Made by a program: the position numbers and the translations under genes
From: Zygnema cylindricum
Taxonomy: Eukaryota; Streptophyta; Zygnematophyceae; Zygnematales; Zygnemataceae
DNA length: 62,000 nucleotides
Assembly (NCBI GenBank): GCA_037447655.1
Contig: JBBHKE010001155.1
Coordinates: 1-62,000 of the forward strand
Direction: 5' to 3'
Part shown: positions 17,901-29,808 of the stretch, piece by piece
Layout of the letters: each line of letters begins with the position of its first letter
Position numbering within the stretch: the first letter of the stretch is position 1
The notes under the pieces: model-generated
The model's database searches: none
Told to the model about the DNA's origin: nothing
The model's input: only the letters and a program-made list of their open reading frames with translations

Positions 17901-19266
17901 TACACAAAAGGAAGGAATTGACTACGAGGAAACCTTTGCCCCGGTGGTCAGATTTCCCTCTGTCCGCATACTTCTCAGTTTAGCAGCGGCGGAAGACATG
18001 GAAGTGCACCAGATGGACATCAAAACAGCCTTTTTGCATGGAGAATTAGAAGAGGAGATCTTCATGCGACAACCCGAAGAGTTTGTGGAAGAAGGAGAGG
18101 AGAGTAAGGTATGCCGGCTGATTAAATCTCTTTATGGTTTGAAACAGGCGCCCCGACAGTGGAATAAGAAGCTTGATGAGTTTCTTACCGGTCTAGGATA
18201 TATTCGGATGAGCTCAGATCACTCAATCTATGTTTTCGAAGATGAGGAAGGTTTTATATTTATTGCAATTTATGTTGATGATTTGCTTGTTTTAAGTAAA
18301 TCAATGGAAAAAATTAATAAACTGAAAACCGATCTTAAGGGGAGATTTGAAATGAAGGATATGGGGGAAGCAAAATATATTTTGGGAATTCAAGTAGAGA
18401 GAGACCGAAAAAGAAAAATTATAAGATTGACTCAAAAGGAAGCAATAGGAAACATGCTTGAAAAATTTCAAATGGATAAAGCTAATAGTTGCACAACTCC
18501 AATGGAATTGAAGAAGGGAAGTGAGGGGAGTGAGGAAGAAGGAGTCATAATCTTAGACGAGGAATTATCTCCTGAAGAACAGAAGTTCATGCAGACTATT
18601 CCTTACAGGCAAGTAGTGGGAAGTCTAATCTATTTTATGAATTGTACCCGGCCGGATTTAGCTGCAGCTGTAGGAGTGCTGAGTAGAAGTCTAAATGCTC
18701 CCACTAAGAAGGATTGGGAGGCAGCTAAGAGAGTCCTTAGATACTTGGTAGGAACTAGAGATCTATGGTTGCATTTGGGTGGGGAGAATACTGACATCAC
18801 TACTTGGAGTGATGCCAGTTATGGTGATGCTCCGATGAGGAGATGTACTTCTGGATATGTATTATATGTGGGTGATGGGGCTTGCTGTTGGAGTAGCAAA
18901 CAGCAAAAGGTTATTGCTCAGTCCACCATGGAGGCTGAGTATATGGCCTCTTGCTCTGCTGTAAAAGAATTGATGTGGGTCAAGTCTTTGCTTGGTGAGC
19001 TTGGTCACCTTAAGAGTGGTGTGCAGAAAATATTTTGTGATAATCAGGCAGCAATCGCTATTTCTGCCAATCCTAAACACCATTTTAAAGCCAAACACAT
19101 GGACATCAGACTCAGCTTTGTTAGAGAGAAAGTAGAAAACAAAATAATCAGTTTAGAGTACAGACCAGATAGTGAGATGGTAGCAGATATGATGACCAAA
19201 CCTGTGCCTTCCCCTAAGCTAATTTTTTGCAGGGAGAAGTGTGGTCTGAAATTAAAGATTGACTAG
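14908..19266 (+). CDS. Intact copia Gag-Pol polyprotein (element B)
   Basis: 1452 residues with no stop or frameshift. The domains in order are:
- Gag (UBN2/retrotran_gag type) at about 15-290.
- Zinc knuckle CHFCKKPGHYMAEC at 300-313.
- Aspartic protease with DSGAS at 387-391.
- Integrase zinc motif H519, H524, C553, C556.
- Integrase catalytic triad D584, D647, E683 (D-D35E).
- A copia linker and the RVT_2 reverse transcriptase with YVDD at 1122-1125.
- RNase H with D1302, E1342 or E1344 and D1378, then ADMMTKPVPSPK near the C-terminus.

Gag before integrase before RT is the defining copia order. The start ATG lies 20 bases inside the 5' LTR, and the PBS encodes residues 8-12 (VMGPP); Met9, within the PBS, is an alternative start. 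The TAG stop abuts the polypurine tract. Gag and Pol are in one frame, so the Gag excess, if any, must come from processing or another RNA form; no frameshift site is needed. Confidence 0.97.
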   Translation: MEVSEFQVMGPPSRVPIFNGTGFIYWESMMIGALCEKRFWGIVSGRLGRPSSLGIPPGFKGSRFTRKEDSPSTEETKEGEVVDKGKEKEATTPIATGLAFMSPIPRNEENDTETWDFNNMAAKHFILRHLTQGLACPHLQVERASDLWMALIEMYRSGTIQQQQLADQKVKEYVYKGGNMLDFCNELATLFMELESAGKVFSEKEKVNCLLMKLPDEFENIVNRVQDLPDSRWIWNSVVGMILVRENTIEIRRGGKSGQALATATDWRNKDSRKPVRNYGGREREKQVGEFEPRAPKGLCHFCKKPGHYMAECTKLTELRLKEGQTGGTPRGKKKALVTQVLEAESEDEDDELLLDEELEAKTEVEIPRRQKCAYGGLKGEAGWIIDSGASMHMCKDRHLFTKIRKIPTVEIEYGDGRIVTTTLVGSVDLKVLVEGKTSILTFSDVLFIPELNKNLISTSVLDDKGFFTSTREGVFTASFEEDVYFIAEKGSHGMFRLILSNETKKLYYAGVHDIMMWHKRLGHVNLDKLREMKKMGVVEGIQFSESDDISDCSGCAQGKAHRLPFPKTATYKGEKLLDLVHTDIWGPARVPSPGGKRFMMTITDDWSRYSRVYFLKNKSEAEDCFRQYKAWSEKLHETPIKRVRSDNGGEYTSNQFEDFLREDGVQHQKTVPENPEQNGVAERLNRTLSDSARSMLSDKKIGKRFWAEAMNCANYLKNRVLTSAIKDQTPYERWTGRKPDLSHLKVFGSQVFSLDTDRSNWKLDPKGKPGYLLGYDEDVKGYRVYDLKREDIILVKHLVVMDEGKSVDPFKYTKSVKIRFESENSDDFELPNYPGFRDDDILAGTNQTEKDSAVETPVTTLLEAEDVVEIDSESWDRGEAEFVRKNPREPSIPASDFEGGRRSSKRLQEKQVNNKVTKLSHQDEPQTYREAMTCPERNRWKTAINEEMASIMAADTWELVDCPPNRKPIGCKWVFKLKLNPDNTIERYKARLVAKGFTQKEGIDYEETFAPVVRFPSVRILLSLAAAEDMEVHQMDIKTAFLHGELEEEIFMRQPEEFVEEGEESKVCRLIKSLYGLKQAPRQWNKKLDEFLTGLGYIRMSSDHSIYVFEDEEGFIFIAIYVDDLLVLSKSMEKINKLKTDLKGRFEMKDMGEAKYILGIQVERDRKRKIIRLTQKEAIGNMLEKFQMDKANSCTTPMELKKGSEGSEEEGVIILDEELSPEEQKFMQTIPYRQVVGSLIYFMNCTRPDLAAAVGVLSRSLNAPTKKDWEAAKRVLRYLVGTRDLWLHLGGENTDITTWSDASYGDAPMRRCTSGYVLYVGDGACCWSSKQQKVIAQSTMEAEYMASCSAVKELMWVKSLLGELGHLKSGVQKIFCDNQAAIAISANPKHHFKAKHMDIRLSFVREKVENKIISLEYRPDSEMVADMMTKPVPSPKLIFCREKCGLKLKID
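14928..14942 (+). other. Primer-binding site of element B (half tRNA-iMet)
   Basis: GGTTATGGGCCCACC follows the LTR end CA with no gap. It is the exact complement of GGTGGGCCCATAACC, the 3' part of the anticodon arm of plant initiator tRNA-Met. As in Drosophila copia, a tRNA cut in the anticodon loop would be the primer. Confidence 0.85.
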
Positions 19267-19279
19267 AAAATAAGGGGAG
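19267..19279 (+). other. Polypurine tract of element B
   Basis: AAAATAAGGGGAG stands between the stop codon and the 3' LTR. The identical string occurs in A1, A2 and C. Confidence 0.9.
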
Positions 19280-20328
19280 TGTAGAAACTAATGGTTTTAT
19301 TAGTATTTTCTAGGTCTGAAAAGAAATATAGAAGTCGAGGCAGTCTATCTCTAACTTCTCTCTCCAACTCTCAAACTTGTCGCAGTCACTGAGAAATTGG
19401 AGAGGAAGCTAGAGCCATGGCTACCTTGGCTATCCTGAGGTTTACGGGAATTTTATATTAGGGTTTATATATTTAATTAAAATGTATGTGCCGGCGGCAG
19501 GATTTGATCCTTGTACCTGCCGGCCGGCAGACACAATGTAGCCGGTAGCCTTAGCCGTTTCATCTAGCGGTAGTGTTACCTAGCATATAGTTTGATAATT
19601 ATTTATATATGTATACAAGCGATAAACCATTTAACTAGAATTAATTACGGGATACATAGATCCAGTAATATGTAATGTACGACTTACGGTACGGACATAA
19701 ATCAGTACCGCGCATTTGTTTCGTAAATGAAACAAATACCGCGCATGTATTTATTACGGCTACGATTAAAGCCGAATTTAATCGGACGGCCGGGATTAGC
19801 GCCGAGATCGCGGAGGAAGATTTCGGCGGTTTGTGGCCATCGCCACATCGGATGACGCGTGGCAAAATTCCGTTGGATTGTGGAAACTCCGGAGATTATG
19901 GCACCGAATCCGGATTTGACATGTGTCGACATTTTGGCCATGTCGTACAATATCCGTACATAAAGTACACCGGCAGCTGTACTTTTGCGTACAGAACTCA
20001 ATTCTGATTGGTTCCGTACATCAGTAGATAGAGTCTGTGAGAGAGATAGGACTTAGAAAAATTAGAAGATAGGACCCTCTCTCCCAGAGAGCTTCTGTAC
20101 AAAAGGTCAACTTTGACCCTCCATAACTTACTGCTCAGGGGAGCAAATTCAGAGATTCTTTTTGCTATCGACTCAGGGGAGTCTTGTCTTCACAGGGGTG
20201 AAGTTGGTCAGAGTTTTTGTCTGCCAGGGTGGCAGTTATTTTTGCTTAAACACAAAGGGGTCAGGATTATCCTAGAGGCTTCTTGGAAGCTGTCCACTCT
20301 GAGGACTTATGGAGGTCTCAGAGTTTCA
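19280..20328 (+). repeat. 3' LTR of element B
   Basis: Nearly identical to 13878-14927. The ATG at 20309 near its end opens a frame that runs into the host element C (20309-20668), showing what a start codon inside an LTR does at a new site. Confidence 0.95.
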
Positions 20329-20333
20329 GAAGC

Positions 20334-22415
20334 TAGATCCTAAAAGAAAACCGAGATTCTTATTAGGATATGATGAGGATGTTAAAGGATATACTGTTTA
20401 CGATCTAAAAAGTGAAGATATAATCTTAGTAAAGCATCTAGTTGTTATGGATGAAGGAAAGTCCGTGGATCCCTTGAAGTATACAAAGTTAGTAAAAATC
20501 AGATTTGAGTCAGAAAATTTCGATGACTTTGAGCTTCCTAACTATCCATGTTTTAGAGAAGATGACATTTTTGCAGGTACAAATCAGACCGAAAAGGACT
20601 CGGGTGCGCAAACTCAAGTGACAAATCTACCCGAAACAGAAGACGTGATGGAAATTGATTTGGAATGAAGGGATAGGGGAGAAGCCGAGATTGCTCGAAA
20701 TAACCCACGAGAACCATCTATTCCGACCACAAATTTTGAGGGGGGAAGGAGAAAGTGCAAAAGATTGGAAGAAAAACAAGTTAATAACAAGGTAACAAAA
20801 CTATCTCATCAAGATGAACCTCAAACTTATGGAGAGGAGATGACTTGTGCTGAAAGGAACCGGTGGAAGACAGCCATTAATGAGGAGATGGCCTCAATAA
20901 TGGCAGCCGATACTTAGGAGCTGGTGGATTGTCCACCTAATCGAAAACCAATCGATTGTAAGTGGGTTTTCAAATTAAAACTGAACCCGGATAACACCCT
21001 TGAGCGTTACAAAGCCCGATTAGTGGCAAAAGAATTTACACAGAAAGAAGGAATCGACTGCGAGGAAACTTTTGCCCCGTTGGTCAGATTTCCCTCCGTC
21101 CGCATACTTCTCAGTCTAGCAGTAGCGGAAGACATGGAGGTGCACCTGATGGACATCCAGAGAGCCTTTTTGCATAGAGAATTGGAAGAGGAGGTCTTCA
21201 TGCGACAACCCGAAGGATTTGTGGAGGAAGGAGAGGAGAGTAAGGTATGTCGGCTGATTAAATCTCTTTACGGTTTGAAACAGGCGCCTCGACAGTGGAA
21301 TAAGAAACTTGATGATTTTCTTACCGGTCTGGAATATATCCGGATTAGCTCAAATCACTCAATCTATGTTTTTGAAGAGGAGGATGGTATTATATTTATT
21401 GCAATTTATGTTGATGATTTGCTTGTTTTAAGTAATTCAATGGAAAAAATTAATAAACTGAAAATCGATCTTAAGGGAGGATTTGAAATGAATGATATGG
21501 GGGAAGCAAAATATATTTTGGGAATTCAAGTAGAAAGAGACCGAGAAAGAAAGATTATAAGATTGACTAAAAAGGAAGCCATAGGGAACATGCTGGAAAA
21601 AAATGAGATGGATAAAGCTAAAGGTTGTACAACTCCAATGGAGTTAAAGAACGGAAGTGAGGGGAGTGAGGAAGAAGGAGTTATTGTCTTAGACGAGGAA
21701 TTAAGTCCTAAAGAACAGAAGTTTATGCAGACTATTCCTTACAAGCAAGTAGTGGGAAGCCTAATCTATTTCATGAATTGTACCCGGCCGGATTTAGCTG
21801 CAGCTATAGGAGTTCTAAGTAGAAGTCTAAATGCTCCCACTAAGAAGGATTGGGAGGCAGCTAAGAGAGTTCTTAGATATTTGATAGGAACTAGGGATCT
21901 ATAGTTCCATTTGGGTGGGGAGAATACTGACATCACTACTTGGATTAATGCCAGTTATGGTGATGTTCCGATGAAGAGATGTACTTCTGTATATGTATTA
22001 TATGTGGGTGATGGGGCTTGCTGTTGGAGTAGCAAATAGCAAAAGGTTATTGCTCAGTCCACCATGGAGGCTGAGTATATGGCCTCTTGCTCTCCTGTAA
22101 AAGAATTGATGTGGGTCAAGTCTTTGCTTGGTGAGCTTGGTCACCTTAAGAGTGGTGTGCAGAAATTTTTTTGTGATAATCAGGCAGCAATCGCTATATC
22201 TGCCATTCCTAAACATCATTTTAAAGTTAAAGAAATGGACATTAGACTCAGCTTTGTTAGAGAGAAAGTATAAAACAAAATAATCAGTTTAGAGTATCGA
22301 CCAGATAGCGAGATGGTAGCAGATATGATGACCAAACCTGTGCCTTCCCCTACGCTAATTTTCTGCTGGGAGAAGTGTGGTCTGAAATTAAAGAGTGACT
22401 AGAAAATAAGGGGAG
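20334..22415 (+). pseudogene. Element C, linker, RT and RNase H, right part
   Basis: Continues the C polyprotein from KLDPK. RT motifs QMD-type (here LMDIQRAFLHRELEEE), GLKQAPRQWNKKL and YVDDLLVLSN are present, then RNase H. Stops include TGA after the acidic linker (20666-20668), TAG near 20916, TAG at 21902-21904, TAG near 22036 and TAA near 22271. The last part ends at AAAATAAGGGGAG before the 3' LTR. It is most similar to element B and clearly older. Confidence 0.9.
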
Positions 22416-23480
22416 TGTAGAAATCGATGGTTCATTTATTATTTTCTTGGTCTAAATTGGAATATAGAAAGAAGCCGAGGCAGTCTGCCTCTAACATATC
22501 TTTCCAACTCCCACACTTGTTGCAGTCACTGAGAAGTTGGAGAGGAAGCTAGAGCCATGGCTACATAGGCTATCCAGAGGTTTACGGGAAATAAATTAGT
22601 TGATTTACGGATAGGTAGGTTTATTTGCTAACAGGAGTATGTCGCAACCAGGATTTGATCTTGGTACCTACCGACCATCAGAACGCCGGTAGCCGGTAGC
22701 CTTATCCGTTAAATATAGGCGAAAAGTTATATACTTATAGGTTTAATATTTATTTAAATGTTGCCACGTAGGAAAATTCATTTAACGGCGGAACTTTACG
22801 GATACATAGAACCAGTTATGTAAAAGTACGGATTTTGGTATGGATAAGAAACGAGTACCGCGCATTTTGTTTCTTTTACGAAACAAATACCCCACAAGCA
22901 TTTATGACGGCTACGATTCAAATTTGCATTCAATCGGACAGCCCAAAAGAAAGCCGAGATCGTGGAAGAGATTCTCGGCGGTTTGTGGTCATCGCCACAT
23001 CCGATGACACGTGGCACAATTATGTTGGATCACGGCATCTCCAAGGACTACGGCACCGAATCAAGATATGACATGTGTCGACTTTTAGGCCATGTCGTAC
23101 AATATCCGTACATAAAGTACACCGGCAGTTGTACTTTTGTGTATGGCACTGTAATATGATTGGTGCCTTACACCAATAGATAGAGTTTTAGAGAGAGATA
23201 AGACATAAAAAAATTGGTAGATAGGACCCTCTCTCCTAGAGAGCTTTTGTACAAAAAGTTAACTTTGACCCTCCATAACTTACTGCTCAGGGGAGCAAAT
23301 TCAAAGATTCTTTTTGCTATCGACTCAGGGGAGTCTTGCCTTCAAAGGGGTGAAGGTGGTCAGAGTTTTTGTTTGCTAGGTTGGCGATTATTTGTGCTGA
23401 AATACCAAAGGGTCAAGGTTATCCTAAAGGCTTCGTGTGAGCTGCTTACTCTGAGGTCCTATAGAGGTCTCAAAGTTGCA
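22416..23480 (+). repeat. 3' LTR of element C
   Basis: TGTAGAAATCGATGG to CTCAAAGTTGCA, 1065 bp. It contains the hairpin, the T-arm-like antisense stem-loop near 22648-22664 and the GTAC block. CATAA follows it. Confidence 0.9.
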
Positions 23481-23485
23481 CATAA

Positions 23486-26400
23486 CACCCGGAGCGGCGG
23501 CCGTGCAGACCGCGGAGAAAGATACCAAAACGTAGGAAGACACTAACATGGCTCCCAAAAACTTAATTCTCAGATACCAAACTTAGGCTTTGGTAACCCC
23601 CCACTTTCACATTTACAAGGCGGAGGAGTTGTGGGTGAGTTTGGTGAAGATCTATAGAGTTCGTACTATTCAAGAGATCGAATTGGCCTAGCAAAAGTTA
23701 GGGAATTATACTTACAAAAAGGTAAAGATGTTAGACAACTATAATGATCTCTCTTGTTTGCATATGGAGATGGAGAGTGCCGAGTGGACAGGTACAATGA
23801 AGATGAAAGTTAACACACTCATCATGAATTTACCCAACAATTATAAAAACATAGTGTACCAAGTACAAGAAATGACTAACAGCTCATGGAAGTGGAACAC
23901 ACTGGTCCGAATGATACTTGTGCAGGAGAATACAATTGAGATTAAGAGAGGGGGAAAGAGCATTCAAGCTCTAGCTGCAGATGCAAACCTGTGGGGGAAG
24001 GATGCGAAGAAACCGTACAAAGGAGAGAGAGATGAGTTTCGAGGACCGAGGCCCTCGAATAGTCTTTGTTACTTTTGTAAAAAGTCGAGACACTTTATAG
24101 CGGATTGTGTCAAGCTGTCAGAGCTAAGGCTCCAAGAGAGCAGTGGACGGGGTTCTTCCGGAGGGAAGAAGAAGGCACTTGTGGTCACAAAAGTAAAAGG
24201 AGAGACCGAAGACAAGTCCTCTAAGGAGGAGGATATGGAGATTCTACTTGACAAGAGTATGGAGGAGAAAGAGATCCCTCGAAAAGAGAAGTGTGCTCTC
24301 AAAGCAATTCGGGAAGGTCCACAAGAAGGGTGGATCATCAACTCAAATGCATCTATGCATATGTGTTGTGATAAGCACCTCTTTACTAAGCTAAGAAAGA
24401 TCCTTACTGTAGAGATAGAGTATGGGGATGGGAGAGTGGTTACTACAGATCTAGTGGGGTCGGTAGATCTGAAAGTCTTACTGGAGGGTTAGACTTTTAT
24501 ACTCACCTTCTTAGATGTACTCCACATTCCTCAGTTGAGTAAAAATCTTATCTCTACGTTTGTGTTAGATGACAAAGAGTTTGATACCTTCACTTGAAAG
24601 GGAGTCTTTACAAATAAGTTTGGGGATGAAGGCTACTTCACGACAGATAAAGGTAGCCAAGGAATATTTTGGCTTAACCTGGGTAATGAAAAGAAGAATG
24701 CTTACTATGTTGGTGTTCGAAAGTTAATGATTTGGCATAAGCGGTTGGGGCATGTGCATTTTGATAGGCTGAGGGAAATGAAGAAACTTGGTGTAGTAGA
24801 AGGCATTTAGTTTGGGGATAATGAAATGGTGGATGATTCTAGTGGTTTTGCTCAAGGTAAGGCTCACACACTTCCCTTTCCCAAAGCTGCCACATATAGG
24901 GGTGAGAAAGTACTAGATCTGGTCCACACAAATATATGGGGACCTTCAAAAGTACCTTCGGTCGAAGAGAAGAGGTTTATGTTGACAATAACCGATGACT
25001 TGTCTAGATACTCTAGAGTCTACTTCCTAAAAACAAAGTCTAAAACACCAACTTACCTCAAAGAATATATAGCCTGGAGTGAGAGGTTGCATGGAACCCC
25101 CATTAAAAGACTAACGAGTGAGAATAGGGAAAAAAAACCTCTAACCAGTTTGAGGAATACTTGAGAGATGAGAGAGTTCAACATCATAAAATTGTACCAT
25201 ATAACCCAGAACGAAATGGGGTAGCTGAGAGGTTGAACCGAACACTATGTGATAGTGTATGTAGTATGTTGACCGACAAGAAAATAAGATAGAGATTTTG
25301 GGCAAAAGCCATGAACTGTGCCAACTACATTAAAAATAGAGTCCTTACCTTAGTCGTAAAACACCGGATGAGAGATGGGTTGGAAGGAAACCAGATATCT
25401 CTCACCTTTGTGTATTCGGTAGCCAAGTTTACAGTCTTGATACGGATAAGAAAAACTAGAAACTAGATGCTAAAGAAAAACCTAGATAATTTGTAGGATA
25501 TGATGAGGATGTCAAGGGTTATAGAGTCTATCACTTGGCAAAGCAAGTTATCATTATGGTCAAACACCTAGTTGTCATGGATGAAGGGAAGGCATTTGAC
25601 CCCTTCAGATATACCAAGAAGATAAGAATCAAATTTGAGTCTGAAAGTGAGAAGAACTCGGTTTTCGTGAAAGAGACATGAGTGAAACAGTGATTGCAGA
25701 TTCAGGGGAGATCGAAGATACAAGAGATCTACTATAAACCTCACATCTTCCTATGGACTTTGAGGAGACACAAGAGAAGGAACTAGATCCGGCTTCCATG
25801 GATAGGAAAGCCGATGAGACAGTAAGGAGAAATCCAAGACTTCCCGCTTCGGAGTTTGAGGGAGGGAGAAAGAGCAGCAAAATGATACAAGAAAAATAGG
25901 CCGCTCACAAGGTAATTAAGCTCTCTCACCCAGATGAGCCTCAGTCATACTTGGAGGCAGAGAACAATCTGGAGAAAGACAAATGGATCAAAGCCATAAA
26001 TGATGAGATGGCCTCCATCATGGAAGCAAATATTTGGGAACTAGCGGACTGTCCTCTGGACAAAAAATCAATTGGTTGTAAATGGGTGTTTAAACAACAA
26101 CTGAACCCCGATAATACCATTGAAAGATATAAGGCTCGGTTGGTAGCAAAGGGGTTCACCCAAAAGGAGGGGATTGACCTTGAGGAGACTTTTGCTCTAA
26201 TTGTTCGGATCCCATCAGTATGGATTTTCCCCAGTCTAGCGGCAGCGGAAGACATGGAAATACACCAGATGGACATAAAGTCCTTATATGGACTGAAGTA
26301 GGCTTTGCGAGATTGGAATAAGCAACTACATGAGTTTTTCAACAGTCTGGGATACACCCGGATCAGTTCTGACCATTCTATCTATATGTTTGAAGATGAG

Positions 26401-27361
26401 AATGGTGTCATTTTTATTGCAATTTATTTGGATGATCTGCTTGTGTTAAGTAAATCTTTGGAAAAGATCAATAAGTTAAAGAAAGATCTTAGAAGCATAT
26501 TTGATATAAAGTATTTAGGTGAGGCAAGATATATTCTAGGGATCCAAATGGAGAGAGATAGGGGGAAAATGATCATTAGACTTACTCAGACAGAAGCAAT
26601 AGGTAATATGCTTAAGAAATTTCACATGGAAAAGGCAAACAGTTGTACCACTCCGTTGGACTTGAACAAAGTAAGTGATAAAAGTGTAGAAGGAGTGATA
26701 ATCTTAGATGATCAATTCAATATAGAAGAGAGAGAGTTTATGATATCTATCCCTTACATAAAGGTTGTAGGAAGTCTAATATACTTTATGAACTATTCCA
26801 GGCTGGACATAACGGCCGCAGTTGGAGTACTCAGTAGGAGTCTTAATGATCCAAGGAAGAGAGACTAGGAGGCAGCCAAGAGAGTCATGAGATATTTGGT
26901 GGGAACAAGAAAGTTAAGGTTACATTTAGGAGCAAAGCACACTGATATCACTATTTGGAGAGATGCCAGTTATGGGGATAAAACTATGAGAAGATGCACT
27001 TCTGGGTATGTGTTGTATGTAGGGGAAGGTGCTTGCTGTTGGAGCGATAAGCAACAAAAGGTGGTTGCTTAGTCTACTATGGAGGCTGGGTATATGGCCT
27101 CTTGTTCTCCTGTGAAAGAGTTGATGTGGGTCAAGTCCTTATTGCAGGAACTGGGGTATATAAAGGAGGGCGTGCATGAAGTTTTTTGTGATAATCAGGC
27201 TGCCAATCCAAAACATCATTTCAAAGCTAAGCATAAGGACATAAGATTAAGCTTCGTGAGGGAAAAGGTTGAAAATAAAATTGTGAATCTTGTGTAAAGT
27301 TTTGATGAAGAAAAGGTGGCTGACAAGATGACCAAACCTTTACCCTCTCCTTAGTTAAAAT
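23486..27361 (+). pseudogene. Element D, gag to RNase H, middle part
   Basis: Follows from 10575 without loss: the gag region with CGGCCGTGCAGACCGCGGAG matches E and A1. Then come zinc knuckle CYFCKKSRHFIADC, a protease site mutated to NSNAS, an integrase with several stops, RT with YLDDLLVLSK (Val to Leu in YVDD) and RNase H. Stops lie at 24490-24492, near 24596, near 24809, near 25270, near 26301, near 26866 and near 27070. A deletion in RT joins MDIK directly to SLYGLK around 26277. It is cut inside the RNase H C-terminus by N (TSD AAAAT 27357-27361) and finishes at 31195-31254. Confidence 0.9.
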
Positions 27362-28740
27362 TGTTGTTTTGGAAAAGTTAGTTTCGTGCGTATGCGGCGT
27401 TTCGTGCGTACTCGACGCGATTTTTAATGCGTAAGTACTCACAAAATCTAATGTGGAGGTTCGATTATTTTTATGTGTGGGGGAGAAAATGTATGAATTA
27501 TATTGGAACGTATGGTATTGGATTTCAAGTGAAGCAAAAAAATATGGGCAAAAGTACGGTTTGCATAAGGGGAAATGGACGGCAGATCGCGAAGCGATCC
27601 GACGTGAGATAATCGACGTTTCATATACGAAATGTTGAAAGTGTGCGTCGATCGTACGTAACATAATGTGCGACAGGCGGCATTTATGAAAAAAGACGCC
27701 GCTGGTACGTAGAATCTATTTTGGACAGGTGTACCTTTATTTCGGCAGGCGGCATTTATGACGAAGTACGTGGTTGCGATACGATACAGATTTGGATGGT
27801 AGATATCATTCGTCAAGTGGATGGAAGTGGCTTGTCGCTCGACATCAAGGGTGCCAAATAAGAGTGACGTACGGTGGATATAGGCCGCCGTTATTTTTTC
27901 AAGTAGCGGTGACGCGAAATCGCGTCAATCACACGATGTTTATTTTGGACGTCCCGGATTGTTTTACGAAATTCGAGTTTCGTTGAGTGACTCAGCATGA
28001 CTCAGTATACGATTTTGTAAGATTGTGTGTACTTGAAAATATTTGGAACAACAATGCTTTGTCTTATTTGTATTATTAAATTAGTGTTGATTATGACGTT
28101 TATATTTAAGTGGTTAATTAGGGTTTCGACAGTTTAATTTGTGTGTGAAAAATATCGTACTTGTAGACAAGTGTACGCTTACGATTGCTTGACTCTCAGT
28201 TGTACGCGTACGATTAGTTTGATTTAGTGACAGTTACGTAATTTACGTTGGTTATTTTGACACTTAGTGATTCGTTGACAGCTCACAATTGTATATATAG
28301 GAATGAGCTTTGTTAGGATTTAATCATCAATGCTTGTTAGAAAAGTAGGGACCAAATATGTAGTATTTTAGGGTTGTCGATTAGGTCATGCACTTTGAAT
28401 GATATAATGATTATTTGATTATACTTTGATTATACTGTTGTTTATGTGTAATGCATTTGTTTGTTATTATTTATTTATGTTATTTTATGCATGTTTCATA
28501 TGCATTCTTTATGCATTTGTCCTAGGGTTTGTTTATGTCGATTATTCCATCAAAACTTAGATGTTGTCATAGGGTTTATTTATGTTGATTATTCCATGAA
28601 ACCCTAAATGTTGTTTGTTGCGTCTGTGTACGCATATGGAGGATGCATTTCATATGATTGTTCGTCGACCTATTTTTGCTTAGCTTCTTGCATGATAGTT
28701 TGGGTCGCTTCTGCGGTCTATTTTAGACCAAAGAACAACA
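27362..28740 (+). repeat. 5' LTR of element N
   Basis: 1379 bp. It includes a 16-bp repeated segment CAGGCGGCATTTATGA at 27674 and 27746, a TATATATAGG promoter-like box near 28291-28300 and repeated GGTTT(A/G)TTTATGT segments near 28525-28590. The copia LTR hairpin loop is absent. Confidence 0.9.
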
Positions 28741-29808
28741 GGTTATGGGCCCACACCCCATCTATCATATGTTAGGTTAAGTCGATATAGGTTTGTGTCA
28801 CACGCATTGTAACGGGTTAATATTGTCCTTGCAGGTTGTATTGCAGTAATGGTGTCTGTGTACCCATGAGATCGACCTTGTCATAGTGTTGGTATGTGCC
28901 GAGTTTAATCTTGCATCGCCCCAAGGGTTAACCTAGTGACAGTGCCGAAATGTCTACCCTCAATGGAAATGATTTATTTTGAGAAATGATATTTTATTTT
29001 TTGGAAAATACATATTTATTTTTGGTGAAGCATTTCGAAATGTGGAAATTTGATATTTGGTGGAAAGGACAAGAAAGTGGAGATTTGACATTTAGTGGAG
29101 AGATATGGAAGGTGGAGTTTCGACGTTTGGGGGAGAGAGATCCGAAAGGTGGAGTTTTGGCATTTGGTGAAAGATAAAGGATGTGGATTCTATTTTTATT
29201 TATTTATAATGTTTTTAATTTGTGGGATTAAGTAAGAATTTGAGAAATTTATAAAATTTGAAAAGTTTTTATATTTGGAAATTGTTGTGTTAGTTAGAGG
29301 AATGTGGGATTTTTGGTGGAAGTTTTTATTGCGGTAGAATTATTTTTGGGAAAATAGATTTTTGATTTATGTATTTTTAATGGGAAATTTTAAGATCAGA
29401 TTATTAAATGGAAAAGAAAAAAAAAAGGAAAAAAAAATGAAATATAGATTTGATATGGTTGAGGTAAAAATTTTGAGTTGGGTTATATTATTAGTGTGAT
29501 CCTTTAGTTTTAACTTTAGTTGACTTGAGATAGAATTGTGGGAAGTAGATTCGGATTTAGATATTGGTGAGAAAAAGAAAAATTGTTGTAATTGAAAAAT
29601 GAAAATATATATATTATGTATTATGAAATTTGGATGGTATATAGAGGCAACGGAAGCGTTGGTGAAACAAGTGAGAGTTTGGTAGGAGACATTTGGCGGA
29701 TTCAGATGGAGGAGGCAGCAGGGGGTGACAGCTGATGACGTAGATCTATGGAGTGTGACAGATGATGACGTGGCGTCATGGATGCACGAAACTAAATTTT
29801 CGGGGGAG
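28741..29808 (+). other. Internal region of element N, non-coding
   Basis: The PBS (28741-28754) opens it and a purine-rich terminus (29794-29808) closes it. In between are purine-rich repeats of the type GGTGGAG-TTT-GGCATTTGGTG around 29040-29180 and AT-rich sequence from 29180 to 29640. No frame longer than about 60 codons. It may carry packaging signals only. Confidence 0.75.

Larger units (their letters stand above)
13878..20328 (+). mobile_element. Element B: complete, fully open Ty1/copia retrotransposon
   Basis: LTRs 13878-14927 (1050 bp) and 19280-20328 (1049 bp) differ at only about three substitutions and one A-run length. The five-base TSD GAAGC is present on both sides (13873-13877 and 20329-20333). 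PBS, one uninterrupted 1452-codon polyprotein and a polypurine tract are all in place. It is inserted into the integrase-RT linker of element C. All sequence requirements for autonomous movement that I can check are intact, so this is the most likely active element in the window. Confidence 0.95.

Noticed and set aside
14908-19266. Programmed frameshift or readthrough between gag and pol
   Set aside because: The intact copy has gag and pol in one continuous frame, so none is needed; stops in other copies are at different positions.
27227-27816. Minus-strand frames at the start of N LTRs, duplicated near 29776-30257
   Set aside because: Duplicated because the LTR is duplicated. The first also crosses the LTR/host junction, so it cannot be an element gene.
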